A stretch of DNA of 21,228 bases, taken from DATFEN01 sp035691285 (lineage in GTDB: Bacteria; Acidobacteriota; Vicinamibacteria; Fen-336). The notes under the pieces were generated by a model. The model had not been told where the DNA came from. It did no database searches and was given only the letters and a program-made list of their open reading frames with translations. Numbering within the stretch: position 1 is the first letter of the stretch; every line of letters starts with the position of its first letter. The stretch is from positions 1 to 21,228 of the forward strand of contig DASSJI010000044.1 of NCBI GenBank assembly GCA_035691285.1, read 5' to 3'. Made by a program: the position numbers and the translations under genes. Below are positions 8,282 through 15,865 of the stretch, piece after piece.

Positions 8282-9807
8282 TGTGCGCCGGGAGCTCGTC
8301 CGGAGAGGCTCGCCGCGCGGCTGCGGTCCGACTCGAAGCGGGAGATGCCGCGCAGGAGCGCCGCGGCCACTCGGCCCTGCCACGCCTCCGAGACGAGCTG
8401 CTTCTCCTCGTCGGCGTTGGTGATGAAGGCAACCTCGACGAGGATCGCCGGCATCCCGGCTCCCACCAGGACCCGGAAGGGGGCCTGCTTGATGCCGCGC
8501 CCCTGGCTGCCGGTGATCTCGGCCAGCTCCTCCTGGATGCGCGAGGCCAGCGCGGAGGAGTCCTCGAGATGCGCGGCCTGGGCCATGTCCCACAGGATCA
8601 GCGACAGGTCCGAGCCCTCCGGCGCCGCGGCCAGGACCGCCGCGCCCTCGGCCTGCGCCAGGCGCCGGCTCTCGTCGTCCGAGGCCTGGTAGGAGAGGAA
8701 GTACACCTCGCTGCCCCGCGCGCCCTGGGCGCGGCTGGCGTTGCAGTGGATGGACACGAACAGGTCGGCCTTGTAGTTGTTCGCCACCGCCGTGCGGTCG
8801 TCGAGCCCGAGCGGCTCGTCCCGCTCCCGGGTGAGGAACGCCTGGTAGCCGAGGCTGTTCTGGATGGAGGCGCGCAGCCTGCGCGCGATCGCCAGCGTCA
8901 CGTCCTTCTCCATGGTGCCGCCGGGACCCACGGCGCCGACCTCGTCGCCGCCGTGCCCCGGGTCGATGACGATCGTCCGCACGGCCGACGGCGGCGGCGG
9001 TGAGCCCCGCGGCGCAGGCGCCGGGGCGGGGGTCGGCGCTCCCTCCTTCCGGACGGCGGACGCCGCCGCGCGGAACTCCAGCACGAGCCGCGGCGGCCCG
9101 TCCTGCTCCTGGACCTGCACGTCGAGGAAGCGTTTGCCTGGCGTGATCGCGAAGACGTTGTCGCGACCTCCCAGGTACTGGACCCAGTCCACGATCCCGC
9201 CCGTGAGGCGCTCCTGGGTGAAGGTCGTGTCCACGAGGTCGCGGGCGATCTTCACGGCGACCTTGCCCTGCTCCTGCTCGACGCGGAACGGCACCTTCTC
9301 GGTGGCCGAGAGCACGACGCGCACGACGTCCCCCGACACGAAGGTGTTCACCGTGACGCGCGGCGCCCCGACGTTGCCCAGGACGAGGACGCGAGAGGCC
9401 GCCCGCCACTCGCTGCGCACGCCCAGGAGCGGCCCGAGCAGCCGGGGCACGGCGTCGACCGGCAGGAGCCACTGGCCTGCCTCGTGAAGGGCGGGCGCGG
9501 AGAGCAGCCGCAGGTCGCCGCCCACCGAGGCGAGGCTCTTCTTGTTGTAGAGCGTGGCCTCGCGCCCCTGATAGACGAGCGTGACGGACTGTCCCGGGGA
9601 CGCCGAGCGCAGCGCGACGCCGAACCCTGAGATCACCGACTCGAGGGACAGCATCTCGACGTCGCCCCGCGGAAGAACCAGGAGCTCGCGGCGCTGACCC
9701 TCGGTCAGCAGCACCAGCGGCTCGGCAGGGGCGGCGAGGGCGCTCTTGGGGAGAAGGAGGAAGGCGGCGGCGACCGTCCAGCGCGTCACCGGATCGGATC
9801 TTAGCAC
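8278..9807 (-). CDS. N-acetylmuramoyl-L-alanine amidase (Amidase_3, AmiC-like), 509 aa
   Basis: It cleaves the amide bond between N-acetylmuramic acid and the L-Ala of the stem peptide. The C-terminal domain (about 276-490) has the full zinc set: H285 in IDPGHGG, E300 in GGTMEKDV, H354 in SIHCNAS, and catalytic E458 in LVEVAFITN. N-terminally there is a signal peptide (core TVAAAFLLLP, Ala-rich end near 24-27), then a region like the copper-amine-oxidase N-terminal fold (about 40-145), an AMIN-like beta domain (about 148-248: VVRVVLSATEKVPFRVEQEQ), and a Pro/Ala linker (258-273). The reported start is GTG 9807. GTG 9789 (giving MTRWTVAAAF) yields a more typical signal peptide and is equally possible. 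Neither has a strong ribosome site. It is coupled to the GerMN gene downstream; the solute-binding protein gene ends 31 bases upstream. Confidence 0.95.
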   Translation of the reverse strand: MLRSDPVTRWTVAAAFLLLPKSALAAPAEPLVLLTEGQRRELLVLPRGDVEMLSLESVISGFGVALRSASPGQSVTLVYQGREATLYNKKSLASVGGDLRLLSAPALHEAGQWLLPVDAVPRLLGPLLGVRSEWRAASRVLVLGNVGAPRVTVNTFVSGDVVRVVLSATEKVPFRVEQEQGKVAVKIARDLVDTTFTQERLTGGIVDWVQYLGGRDNVFAITPGKRFLDVQVQEQDGPPRLVLEFRAAASAVRKEGAPTPAPAPAPRGSPPPPSAVRTIVIDPGHGGDEVGAVGPGGTMEKDVTLAIARRLRASIQNSLGYQAFLTRERDEPLGLDDRTAVANNYKADLFVSIHCNASRAQGARGSEVYFLSYQASDDESRRLAQAEGAAVLAAAPEGSDLSLILWDMAQAAHLEDSSALASRIQEELAEITGSQGRGIKQAPFRVLVGAGMPAILVEVAFITNADEEKQLVSEAWQGRVAAALLRGISRFESDRSRAASLSGRAPGAQ

Positions 9808-9838
9808 GCCGACAATGCGGTCCGGTCCGCCGCGCGGG

Positions 9839-10615
9839 CTACTGCCTGGCCCGGCCCAGCACCGCGAGCGCGTCGTCGCCGAAATACTTCACGACGAGGC
9901 GGCTCCAGCTCCCCGTCTTGCGAAGGTTGCCGAGGTACTCGTCGAGGGCTCGCAGCAGCTCCGGCTCCCCCTTGCGCAAGGCGTAGGCGGCGCGACCGGG
10001 AGTGCCGAGGAAGAGGCCGGCCTGGAGCTCGCGATCCTTGCGGATGGCGAGGCTCGCGTCCACGAGGGAGACCACCGTCGCGGCGAACCGCTTCGCCTTG
10101 AGGCCGTCGAGGGCGTCGCTCAGCTCGGCCACGCTCTCGGTCTGGGCCGCGGGCACGCCCGCTGCGGCGACGGCCTCCGCCCAGCTCGTCCCCTTGACGA
10201 CGCCCACGCGCGCGGCGCGCAGCTCCTCGAGCTTCACGATGGCCGGCTGCGGCTTGCGCGTCAGCACCACGAGGCGCGTCGGCAGCACCTCGCCGGTGAA
10301 GGCGATCTGCCTGCGGCGCGCCTCCGTGTCGACGAGGCCGACCAGCACGTCGCCCTCGCCCTTGACGAGCGCCCCGATGATGGCCTCGAAGGGCCGCACC
10401 ACGGTCTCGACGCGGATGCGCTGGAGGCCGGCGAAGCCGTCCAGGACCTCGCGATCGAAGCCGGGCGCGCCGCCCGGGGCGAGGGCGTACATCTCCGGCT
10501 GCTCGTCGGCGGACACCAGCACGCGCAGCGTGCCGCGCGCCTTGACGTCGCCGAGCTCGGCGCTGGCGGGAGCGGCGGCGACGATCGCCAGCCCGAGAGT
10601 CAGCGCCTTATTCAC
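9839..10615 (-). CDS. Extracellular solute-binding protein, family 3 (periplasmic), 258 aa
   Basis: GTG at 10615 has GGAG about 6 bases upstream and gives a clean signal peptide (MNKALTLGLAIVAAAPASA, cleavage after A19). The mature part begins with the family's typical GTLRVLVSADEQPEMY, then GAPGFDREVLDGFAGL, GALVKGEGDVLVGLVDTEARR, and VGVVKGTSWAEAVAAAG in the second lobe, ending with SWSRLVVKYFGDDAL. Length is normal for SBP_bac_3. These proteins bind amino acids or other small solutes in the periplasm for an ABC importer, or act as sensor modules. No permease or ATPase gene is near, so it is an orphan here. Next to a peptidoglycan amidase, a muropeptide or amino-acid ligand is imaginable but unproven. 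It lies 17 bases after the aspartic protease gene. Confidence 0.88.
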   Translation of the reverse strand: MNKALTLGLAIVAAAPASAELGDVKARGTLRVLVSADEQPEMYALAPGGAPGFDREVLDGFAGLQRIRVETVVRPFEAIIGALVKGEGDVLVGLVDTEARRRQIAFTGEVLPTRLVVLTRKPQPAIVKLEELRAARVGVVKGTSWAEAVAAAGVPAAQTESVAELSDALDGLKAKRFAATVVSLVDASLAIRKDRELQAGLFLGTPGRAAYALRKGEPELLRALDEYLGNLRKTGSWSRLVVKYFGDDALAVLGRARQ

Positions 10616-10632
10616 CAGGGCTCCGCGAGGGT

Positions 10633-10992
10633 TCAGGCGAGCAGCATCGGCAGCGGCTTGAGCTCGCGCTTCAGCGGATCGAGGGCAAGGCCGAGCGCCT
10701 CCAGGGTGAAGGCCCCGAGCAGCACGCTGTCGCCCGGTTCCCCGAAGATCACGTCGGCCACCCCAACGCGCTCGCCATGGCGGAAGACGGCGCCGCCCTT
10801 CTTGCGGCGTATCTTCTCTCCGTTTGCCAGGCGGAACTCCTGCTCCGTGAGCGGACGGATGCCGAGCCGGTCGAGGATCTCCGCAGGCACCACGGAATAG
10901 ATCGCTCCCGAGTCGATCAGGAACTCGATCCGTTCCGTGACCTCGGGCGACGCGGGGTTCCCCACCTCGAGCTCGAGGACTGTCAGGCCCAC
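10633..10992 (-). CDS. Retropepsin-like (clan AA) aspartic protease, 119 aa
   Basis: The protein carries the single catalytic motif of dimeric retropepsin-like proteases, LIDSGAIYSVVP (Asp about residue 26), followed by a flap-like region LANGEKIRRKKGGAVFRHG and the C-terminal hydrophobic-Gly motif LLGAFTLEALGLALDP. Length fits a one-domain subunit that would act as a homodimer. Start GTG 10992 is chosen because GGGAGG lies six bases before it. An in-frame ATG at 11049 would add 19 residues of low-complexity character without a good ribosome site and would crowd the tmRNA promoter region. Substrates of bacterial members are mostly unknown. It is the first gene of the leftward block. No signal peptide is seen, so a cytoplasmic place is expected. 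Confidence 0.85.
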   Translation of the reverse strand: MGLTVLELEVGNPASPEVTERIEFLIDSGAIYSVVPAEILDRLGIRPLTEQEFRLANGEKIRRKKGGAVFRHGERVGVADVIFGEPGDSVLLGAFTLEALGLALDPLKRELKPLPMLLA

Positions 10993-11070
10993 CTGCTGCC
11001 TCCCGAGCGCATCATAGCGCTGGTGGCCGTCGCAGGGGGTCCTGTACATGCTAGACTTGAAATCGAATGT
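10993..11070. other. Divergent intergenic region between the leftward envelope block and ssrA
   Basis: These 78 bases must hold the start signals for tmRNA (rightward) and the seven-gene block (leftward), unless the latter start inside ssrA. Rightward, TGCTAGACT at 11049-11057 resembles an extended -10, about 14 bases before the mature tmRNA 5' end, but no good -35 is placed upstream. Leftward, TATGAT (complement of 11011-11016) is a fair -10 but would start the transcript almost on the ribosome site. I therefore call no promoter here with confidence. Confidence 0.4.
10999..11004 (-). promoter_or_regulatory. Strong ribosome binding site GGGAGG for the aspartic protease
   Basis: On the minus strand GGGAGG is followed by CAGCAG and then GTG 10992. 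It is among the best Shine-Dalgarno matches I noticed in the window, and it decides the start against the upstream ATG at 11049. Confidence 0.7.
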
Positions 11071-11424
11071 GGGGGCGCCACGGTTTCGACGGGAACTGTG
11101 ACCCCGGGAGATGCAGGTCGAGCGTGCTTACCGGCTCGTAAATCCGGTGGGAAACCAATAGCTGCCAACGATAACTTGGCGCTGGCTGCCTAACTAGGCA
11201 ACCCGTCCTTCCGGGGCCCCGCCCGCGGGACTCGGAAAGGGCGTCATCAAAGCGGGCTGGCCCTGGCCTTCGGTCCGTAGGCGAAAGGCGAGATCAATCG
11301 GACTAGCCGCCGCCGGTTTCGTCCGGCCTCTACGGCGACGGCGAAATGCCAGGTCGGACTAAACCTGTAGGCTCTCCCGCAGGCTCGTTTCCGGACGCGG
11401 GTTCGACTCCCGCCGCCTCCACCA
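11071..11424 (+). ncRNA. ssrA: Transfer-messenger RNA (tmRNA)
   Basis: tmRNA with SmpB rescues ribosomes stalled on broken mRNAs and tags the peptide for proteolysis. The 5' end GGGGGCG (11071-11077) pairs with CGCCTCC (11414-11420) in a 7-bp acceptor stem containing the G3-U pair (11073/11418) that alanyl-tRNA synthetase recognises; A11421 and an encoded CCA end the gene. The conserved GGTTTCGACGGG follows the 5' stem. The T arm is GCGGG/CCCGC (11397-11401, 11409-11413) with loop TTCGACT. A first pseudoknot is readable: CGAGC (11119-11123) with GCTCG (11134-11138), and ACCG (11130-11133) with CGGT (11145-11148). It is a one-piece tmRNA of 354 bases, in the normal range. Its 3' end lies six bases from the stop codon of sbcC on the other strand, and no terminator is visible. 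Confidence 0.97.
11164..11193 (+). other. ssrA: tmRNA tag reading frame, resume codon GCC to TAA: (A)ANDNLALAA
   Basis: The resume codon GCC at 11164 follows AATAGCT, aligning with AATAGTC before the E. coli resume codon GCA. The frame reads Ala-Asn-Asp-Asn-Leu-Ala-Leu-Ala-Ala and stops at TAA 11191-11193; the charged tmRNA adds a leading Ala. The terminal Leu-Ala-Ala is the usual signal for ClpXP-type proteases. Confidence 0.93.
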
Positions 11425-11430
11425 ACCTAC

Positions 11431-13788
11431 CTACGCCACGGCGATGCGCGAGCCGGAGTCGCCGCGCCGCACCTCGACGCGGGCCGGGAGGCGTTCCGCC
11501 AGGGCCTGGAGGTGCGTGACGACGCCCACCATCCGCTGCCCGCCGTGGAGCTCGTCCAGGGCGTCTATGACCTGGTCGAGGGCGTCGGCGTCGAGGGAGC
11601 CGAAGCCCTCGTCGAGGAAGAGGCTCTCGAGGGCCTCGCCGGCGCGACCCTCCGATGCGAGGGCGGCCACGCGCTCGGCCAGCCCCAAGGCCAGCGAGAG
11701 GGACGCGAGGAACGTCTCGCCGCCGGACAGCGTCTTCACCGAGCGCCGTCCGCCCGCGTTCCAGTGGTCCTCGACGACGAAGTCCTGGTCCTTCCACAGG
11801 AGAGAGTAGCGGCCTCGCGAGAGCGCCATGAGATGGCGGGTGGCGTCCTCGGCGAGGACGCCCAGAGCCTCCTCCTGGACCCAGGCGAGGAACTGATCGG
11901 CCTTCAGGTGGCTGGCCAGCGCGCCGAGCAGGCCGGCTTCCCTGTCCAGGGCCCCCTTCCGCCCCCGGAGCTCGTCCGCGCGCGCCGCGTCCTGGGCCAG
12001 ACGCTCCGCCTCGGCGCGCAGGCGCGCCGCCCGCGCCGCCGCCTCCTGAGCCGTCTTCTGCGCGGCCGTCAGCCGGGTGTCCAGTTCGGCGACCATCGCC
12101 TCCGGCTCGCCGAACGCCTCGAGCGCCTCGCGCAGCTCGCGCTCCGCCTCCGTCCGACTCCTCCCGATCGCCGCGAGCCGCGCTGCGGCGTCCTTCGCCC
12201 CTCCCTCGGCCCGCGCACGCTCGGATTCGTGTCCGGCGGCTTCCTTCTCGATGCGCCGGAGGTCTCTCTCGAGCCGCTCCCGGTCCGCGCGCGCGGCTTC
12301 GAGAGCGCGCAGCGCATCGGCCACGTCCCGCAGCAACGTGTCCGGCGCGTCCAGCCGCGCCGCCTCGAACAGCGCTGCAAGTGGCTTTCGGAGCGCTTCG
12401 ACCGCCGTCCGCGCCGCCACGGACTCCCGGCGCAGGCGCACGGCCTCTCCCCCGACCTGCCGCGCCTCGGCCGCCGCGCGCTCGGCCGCCACGCGCGCCT
12501 GGTCGAGGGCGCGCCGCGCCGCCGCGCCGGCGGCACGCGCCTTCGACACCGCGGCCTCGGCCCCATCGAGCGCCGGAGCCGAGCCCTTCGGCAGCCTCTT
12601 CACCACCTGCTCGCACACCGGGCACGGCTCGTCCTTCCGAAGCTGGCGGCGCAGGGCGTGCGCCGCGTGCCGGCGCTGGGCCTCGTCCCTGGCCGCCTCT
12701 GCCTCGGCCAGGGCGTTCACCGCCTGGGCCTCGCTCGTCTCGGCCGAAGCGACCTCGGCCGCAGCCGTCGCGGAAGCGGCCTCGGCTCCCGCGCACGCTG
12801 TGGCGTTCGCCTCCACGTCGCGGGCCAGGGCATCGGCCCGCGCGGCTGCCGCGACGAGCTGCTCGATCCGCGGCCGCGCCTCGGTGAGGGCGAGGTGCCG
12901 GCCCGGGTCGTCCGCGACGGCCGCCAGGGCCCGGGCGGCACGACCCGCCTCCGCCGCCAGCGTCCGGGCGCGCTCCCCGGCCGCGGCCAGCGCCGATTCG
13001 AGGCCGCGGCGCCTGGCTTCCTCGGCCTCGGCCTCGCGATCGAGCCGCTCGAGGTCGCGCCGCGCGTCTCGAACGCGCTGTGCGACCTTTCGCGCCGCGG
13101 TCAAGGCGCCCACCGCCCGCTCCGACTCCTCGCGCCGCGCTTCGGCCTCTCGAAGCTCCTGTCGCCGCGCCGCCACCGCCTCGGCGCCGGCGCCCGCCAG
13201 CGTCGTCTCGAGCTCCCGGCCCAGGAACTCCGCCTGCCGGCGCGCGCCCGCGGCCTTCGCGTTCGCCAGCTCGAGCATCCGCCGGTAGACGTCGAGGTTG
13301 AGCAGCGCGACCAGGATCTTCCGGCGCTCCTCTGGCTTGCCCTTGAGGAAGGCGTCGAACTGGCCCTGGGGCAGCACGACCGAGCGGACGAAGGCGTCGT
13401 AGTCGAGCCCGAGCAGCCGCTCGACCTCGGCGGCGACCTCGCTCGCGCGGTCGGCGAGACCGACGGCGAGGCCGTTCTCGATGCGCTCCAGCCGGAACTG
13501 CGGCTGGCCCGAGGTGCGCACCGTGCGCGCGATGCGGTAGTCCGCCTCTCCGATGCGGAAGTCGAGGCGCACGCTCATGCGCTCGGCGCCGTGGCTGATG
13601 AGCTGCTTGTACTCCTTGGCGACGCGCGGCACCTGGCCGTACAGGGCCAGCACCATGGCGTCGAGGAGCGACGACTTGCCGGCGCCGGTCGGCCCGGTGA
13701 TCGCGAACAGGTCGAGGCCGTCGAAGTCCACGACGACCTTGTCGCGGAAGGACGTGAAGCCCTCGACCTCGAGACGCAGCGGCCTCAT
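11431..13788 (-). CDS. sbcC: Exonuclease subunit SbcC (Rad50-like SMC ATPase), 785 aa
   Basis: SbcC is the ATPase/coiled-coil half of the SbcCD nuclease, which opens DNA hairpins and cleans protein-blocked ends. The N-terminal ATPase half has Walker A GPTGAGKS (32-39) and the Q-loop region VVLPQGQFDAFLKG. Long Ala/Glu/Arg-rich coiled coils flank the zinc hook CPVC (389-392). The C-terminal half has the ABC signature LSGGE (687-691) and Walker B LFLDE (723-727), followed by GFGSLD and the H-loop VVTH. At 785 residues it is shorter than the roughly 1050 of E. coli SbcC, with shorter coiled coils. ATG 13788 overlaps the SbcD stop in ATGA (13785-13788), which supports the start and implies coupling. 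It ends six bases from the tmRNA 3' end on the opposite strand. Confidence 0.96.
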   Translation of the reverse strand: MRPLRLEVEGFTSFRDKVVVDFDGLDLFAITGPTGAGKSSLLDAMVLALYGQVPRVAKEYKQLISHGAERMSVRLDFRIGEADYRIARTVRTSGQPQFRLERIENGLAVGLADRASEVAAEVERLLGLDYDAFVRSVVLPQGQFDAFLKGKPEERRKILVALLNLDVYRRMLELANAKAAGARRQAEFLGRELETTLAGAGAEAVAARRQELREAEARREESERAVGALTAARKVAQRVRDARRDLERLDREAEAEEARRRGLESALAAAGERARTLAAEAGRAARALAAVADDPGRHLALTEARPRIEQLVAAAARADALARDVEANATACAGAEAASATAAAEVASAETSEAQAVNALAEAEAARDEAQRRHAAHALRRQLRKDEPCPVCEQVVKRLPKGSAPALDGAEAAVSKARAAGAAARRALDQARVAAERAAAEARQVGGEAVRLRRESVAARTAVEALRKPLAALFEAARLDAPDTLLRDVADALRALEAARADRERLERDLRRIEKEAAGHESERARAEGGAKDAAARLAAIGRSRTEAERELREALEAFGEPEAMVAELDTRLTAAQKTAQEAAARAARLRAEAERLAQDAARADELRGRKGALDREAGLLGALASHLKADQFLAWVQEEALGVLAEDATRHLMALSRGRYSLLWKDQDFVVEDHWNAGGRRSVKTLSGGETFLASLSLALGLAERVAALASEGRAGEALESLFLDEGFGSLDADALDQVIDALDELHGGQRMVGVVTHLQALAERLPARVEVRRGDSGSRIAVA

Positions 13789-14945
13789 GCGCGCGCGGCC
13801 TCCTCGTGCAGGCGCCGGAACAGCTCCAGCAGCTCGGGCGGCGGAGGAGCGCCGTCGCGCTCGGCGCAGTAGGCGGCGAAGAGCTGCTCCGGACCCTGCT
13901 GGCGCATGGCCTTCGCGCGGCCCTCGCCGGCGAGCTTTTCGCGCGGGAACTCGACCGCCACCTCCAGCGCGTTGGGGAGCAGCTCCCTGACGTGCTCAGC
14001 GATCCCCGGCGTCGGCACGACCACCCGGACCGTGACGCGCAGCCAGGCGTCCCCCACCGTCTTCGCCGCCGCGCGGATCTCCTGGAGCGTCCCGCTCAGC
14101 TCGCGCAGCTTCCGTCCGGACGAGAGCGGCGCCGATTCCACGTGCGGCGGCAGGCCCGGCTTCGCCTCGACGAGCACGACGCGCTTGTCCTGCTCCTGCT
14201 CCCCGAAGTCCAGCTCGAGCAGCGAGCCCGAATAGCAGGTCGCCGCCCGGGCGCGGATCTCCTGCGGCCGGTGCAGGTGGCCGAGAGCGATGTAGGCGAC
14301 GTTGCCCGGCAGTTGTGCCGCGTCGAGGCCGTAGACCTCGCCGAGGTGCAGCGGACGGACGCCGGTGCCCACGCGGGCGCCCTGGATGAAGACGTGGGCC
14401 ATGAGCAGGTTGACCGTGGCCGGCGTGAGCGGGCGCGTCAGCGCATGGAGCATCTTCTCGATGCCCGTCGTGTAGGCCTCGTACCACTTCTCCTCGGGGC
14501 CCATCACCTGACAGGCGTCGAACAGCCGCCGCTCGGGCACGAACGGCAGCGCGGCGATGCACGCTTCCTCCCGGCCGTCGCGGCTCTGGAGGCCGACCAC
14601 GCCGCCCTCCGAGGGCCGCCGCACCTCGGAGCGAACGTGGATGCGCATGCTCTCCAGGAGCCGCGACAGCGCGCCGAGGCGCTTGGGATGGTCGTGGTTG
14701 CCCGCGATCACGACCGCGGCGATCCCCTCCGCGTGAAGGCGCGCGAGGACGTCGAACACCAGGCGCTCCGCGTCGGGCGGCGGCGCCGTCGAGTCGAAGA
14801 CGTCCCCGGCCACCAGGACGGCGTCCACCTTCGCGTCGGCGGCGAGAGCGGCCACCTCGTCGAGTGCAGCGGCGAACTCGTCCTGGCGCGAGCGACCCCG
14901 GAGCGTCTTGCCGACGTGCCAGTCCGACGTGTGCAGGAAGCGCAC
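13785..14945 (-). CDS. sbcD: Exonuclease subunit SbcD (Mre11-like nuclease), 386 aa
   Basis: This is the metallophosphoesterase nuclease partner of SbcC. With GTG 14945 as start the protein begins MRFLHTSDWHVGKTLRG, the family's standard N-terminus. Metal ligands and catalytic residues are in place: D8 and H10 (SDWH), D48 (AGDVFD), N83-H84-D85 (GNHDHPKR), H184 (LMAHVF), and H223/H225 (GHLHRP). The capping and C-terminal region is of normal size for the family. The frame stays open far upstream, so the start rests on homology rather than a stop codon; the ribosome site is weak. It sits 26 bases after the stop of a secreted protein gene and is coupled to sbcC by a 4-base overlap. Confidence 0.95.
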   Translation of the reverse strand: MRFLHTSDWHVGKTLRGRSRQDEFAAALDEVAALAADAKVDAVLVAGDVFDSTAPPPDAERLVFDVLARLHAEGIAAVVIAGNHDHPKRLGALSRLLESMRIHVRSEVRRPSEGGVVGLQSRDGREEACIAALPFVPERRLFDACQVMGPEEKWYEAYTTGIEKMLHALTRPLTPATVNLLMAHVFIQGARVGTGVRPLHLGEVYGLDAAQLPGNVAYIALGHLHRPQEIRARAATCYSGSLLELDFGEQEQDKRVVLVEAKPGLPPHVESAPLSSGRKLRELSGTLQEIRAAAKTVGDAWLRVTVRVVVPTPGIAEHVRELLPNALEVAVEFPREKLAGEGRAKAMRQQGPEQLFAAYCAERDGAPPPPELLELFRRLHEEAARA

Positions 14946-14971
14946 GCTGAAGGCTACCCCGCCCGGTCGCC

Positions 14972-15865
14972 CTACGGGGTCCGCCGCGGGGCGGGCAATC
15001 CCATCTCTCTCAGATGCTTTTCTCCGCCGCGGGCGTTGAGCTGCCAGTACGCCAGGCGTGTCGAGCCGAGCAGCACGGCGTCCTCGCCCTGGTCCGTCGA
15101 CCAGCGCACGAGCCGATAGGGCGGCTTCGCCTCGAACAGGAAGGTGGTCGTCGTCCCGCCCTCCTCGGCGACCGTCCACTCCGTGACGTCGAAGCGGCCC
15201 GCCGGGACTTCCTCGGCTCGCGTCCGGTCCGAGCGCCGGATGCTGGCGCGGCCCCAGGCCAGGCGCCGATGCGCCAGGCGCGCGGAGAGCAGCGTGGGCA
15301 GGTAGGCGACCACGCGCGTCTCCCCCGGCTTCAGGTACGTCGCGCCCCAGCCGCGGAGGAGGATCGGGAGCGCGTCCCCGTACACGCCTCCGGGCGGGAT
15401 GGCGAGCTCCTCGCGACCGTCCGCCTCGCCGTCGAAGTAGCTGTGGTGGACGCCCTCGACCTTGGCGGACCGCGGCAGGAGCTGGTGCCACACCTGGCCG
15501 CACCAGTCCTGGCTCGAGAAGCTCACCTTGGCCACCGGCCAGCCCGCCGCCACCCGCGCGAACACCGACGTCAGCACGTTGTAGTCGTAGATGCCCGTCT
15601 GGAAATCGCGAACGGCGTTGAGCTTCAGGACGGGATGGACGTCGCTCGCCGGGTGGCGGCCCGGGTCGGCCTTGACCCGCAGCGACTCCGAGAAGTCCTC
15701 GGTCACATAGATGAGGACCGCCGTCCCGGGGCGCGGCTCCCCGTAGCGGGGCTGGGTGAGCCTGTAGCCGTTGAGCTCGGCCTTGCCGTCGCCCCAATGG
15801 GCCCAGAAGTCGTCGGCCGCGGCCGGGAGCGCCGCGAAGAGAACGGCCAGGATCGTCGACCTCAC
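14972..15865 (-). CDS. Secreted protein of unknown function, 297 aa
   Basis: GTG at 15865 overlaps the stop of the glycosylase gene in GTGA (15862-15865). It opens a signal peptide MRSTILAVLFAALPAAA with likely cleavage before DDFW. The mature protein begins FWAHWGDGKAELNGYRLTQP and contains TAVLIYVTEDFSESLRVKAD, FQTGIYDYNVLTSVFA, a well-formed block KVSFSSQDWCGQVWHQLLP, HHSYFDGEADG, and a beta-rich C-terminal half (FDVTEWTVAEEGGTTTTFLFEAKPPYRLVRW). I recognise this as a conserved periplasmic family found in several phyla but know no function for it. The single Cys at 122 and the nearby His/Trp residues look conserved in style. Its place between a DNA glycosylase and SbcDC is odd for an exported protein, and it may simply be cotranscribed. 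Confidence 0.82.
   Translation of the reverse strand: MRSTILAVLFAALPAAADDFWAHWGDGKAELNGYRLTQPRYGEPRPGTAVLIYVTEDFSESLRVKADPGRHPASDVHPVLKLNAVRDFQTGIYDYNVLTSVFARVAAGWPVAKVSFSSQDWCGQVWHQLLPRSAKVEGVHHSYFDGEADGREELAIPPGGVYGDALPILLRGWGATYLKPGETRVVAYLPTLLSARLAHRRLAWGRASIRRSDRTRAEEVPAGRFDVTEWTVAEEGGTTTTFLFEAKPPYRLVRWSTDQGEDAVLLGSTRLAYWQLNARGGEKHLREMGLPAPRRTP

Noticed and set aside
10993..11049. N-terminal extension of the aspartic protease from ATG 11049
   Set aside because: No ribosome site at 11049, no family similarity in the added residues, and a very good GGGAGG precedes GTG 10992.
10777..11193. Plus-strand open frame ending in the residues of the tmRNA tag
   Set aside because: It runs antisense through the aspartic protease gene and then into ssrA; the last nine codons are simply the tmRNA tag frame, so this is not a protein gene.
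11425..11520. Possible intrinsic terminator after ssrA (GGCGA...TCGCC pairing)
   Set aside because: Arms of five bases with a long loop and no T-run; not enough to call.
11512..13872. Long plus-strand open frame antisense to sbcC and the end of sbcD
   Set aside because: GC-rich DNA with few stops; the translation is Arg/Gly/Leu-rich without any family motif, whereas the minus strand encodes SbcC with Walker motifs and zinc hook.
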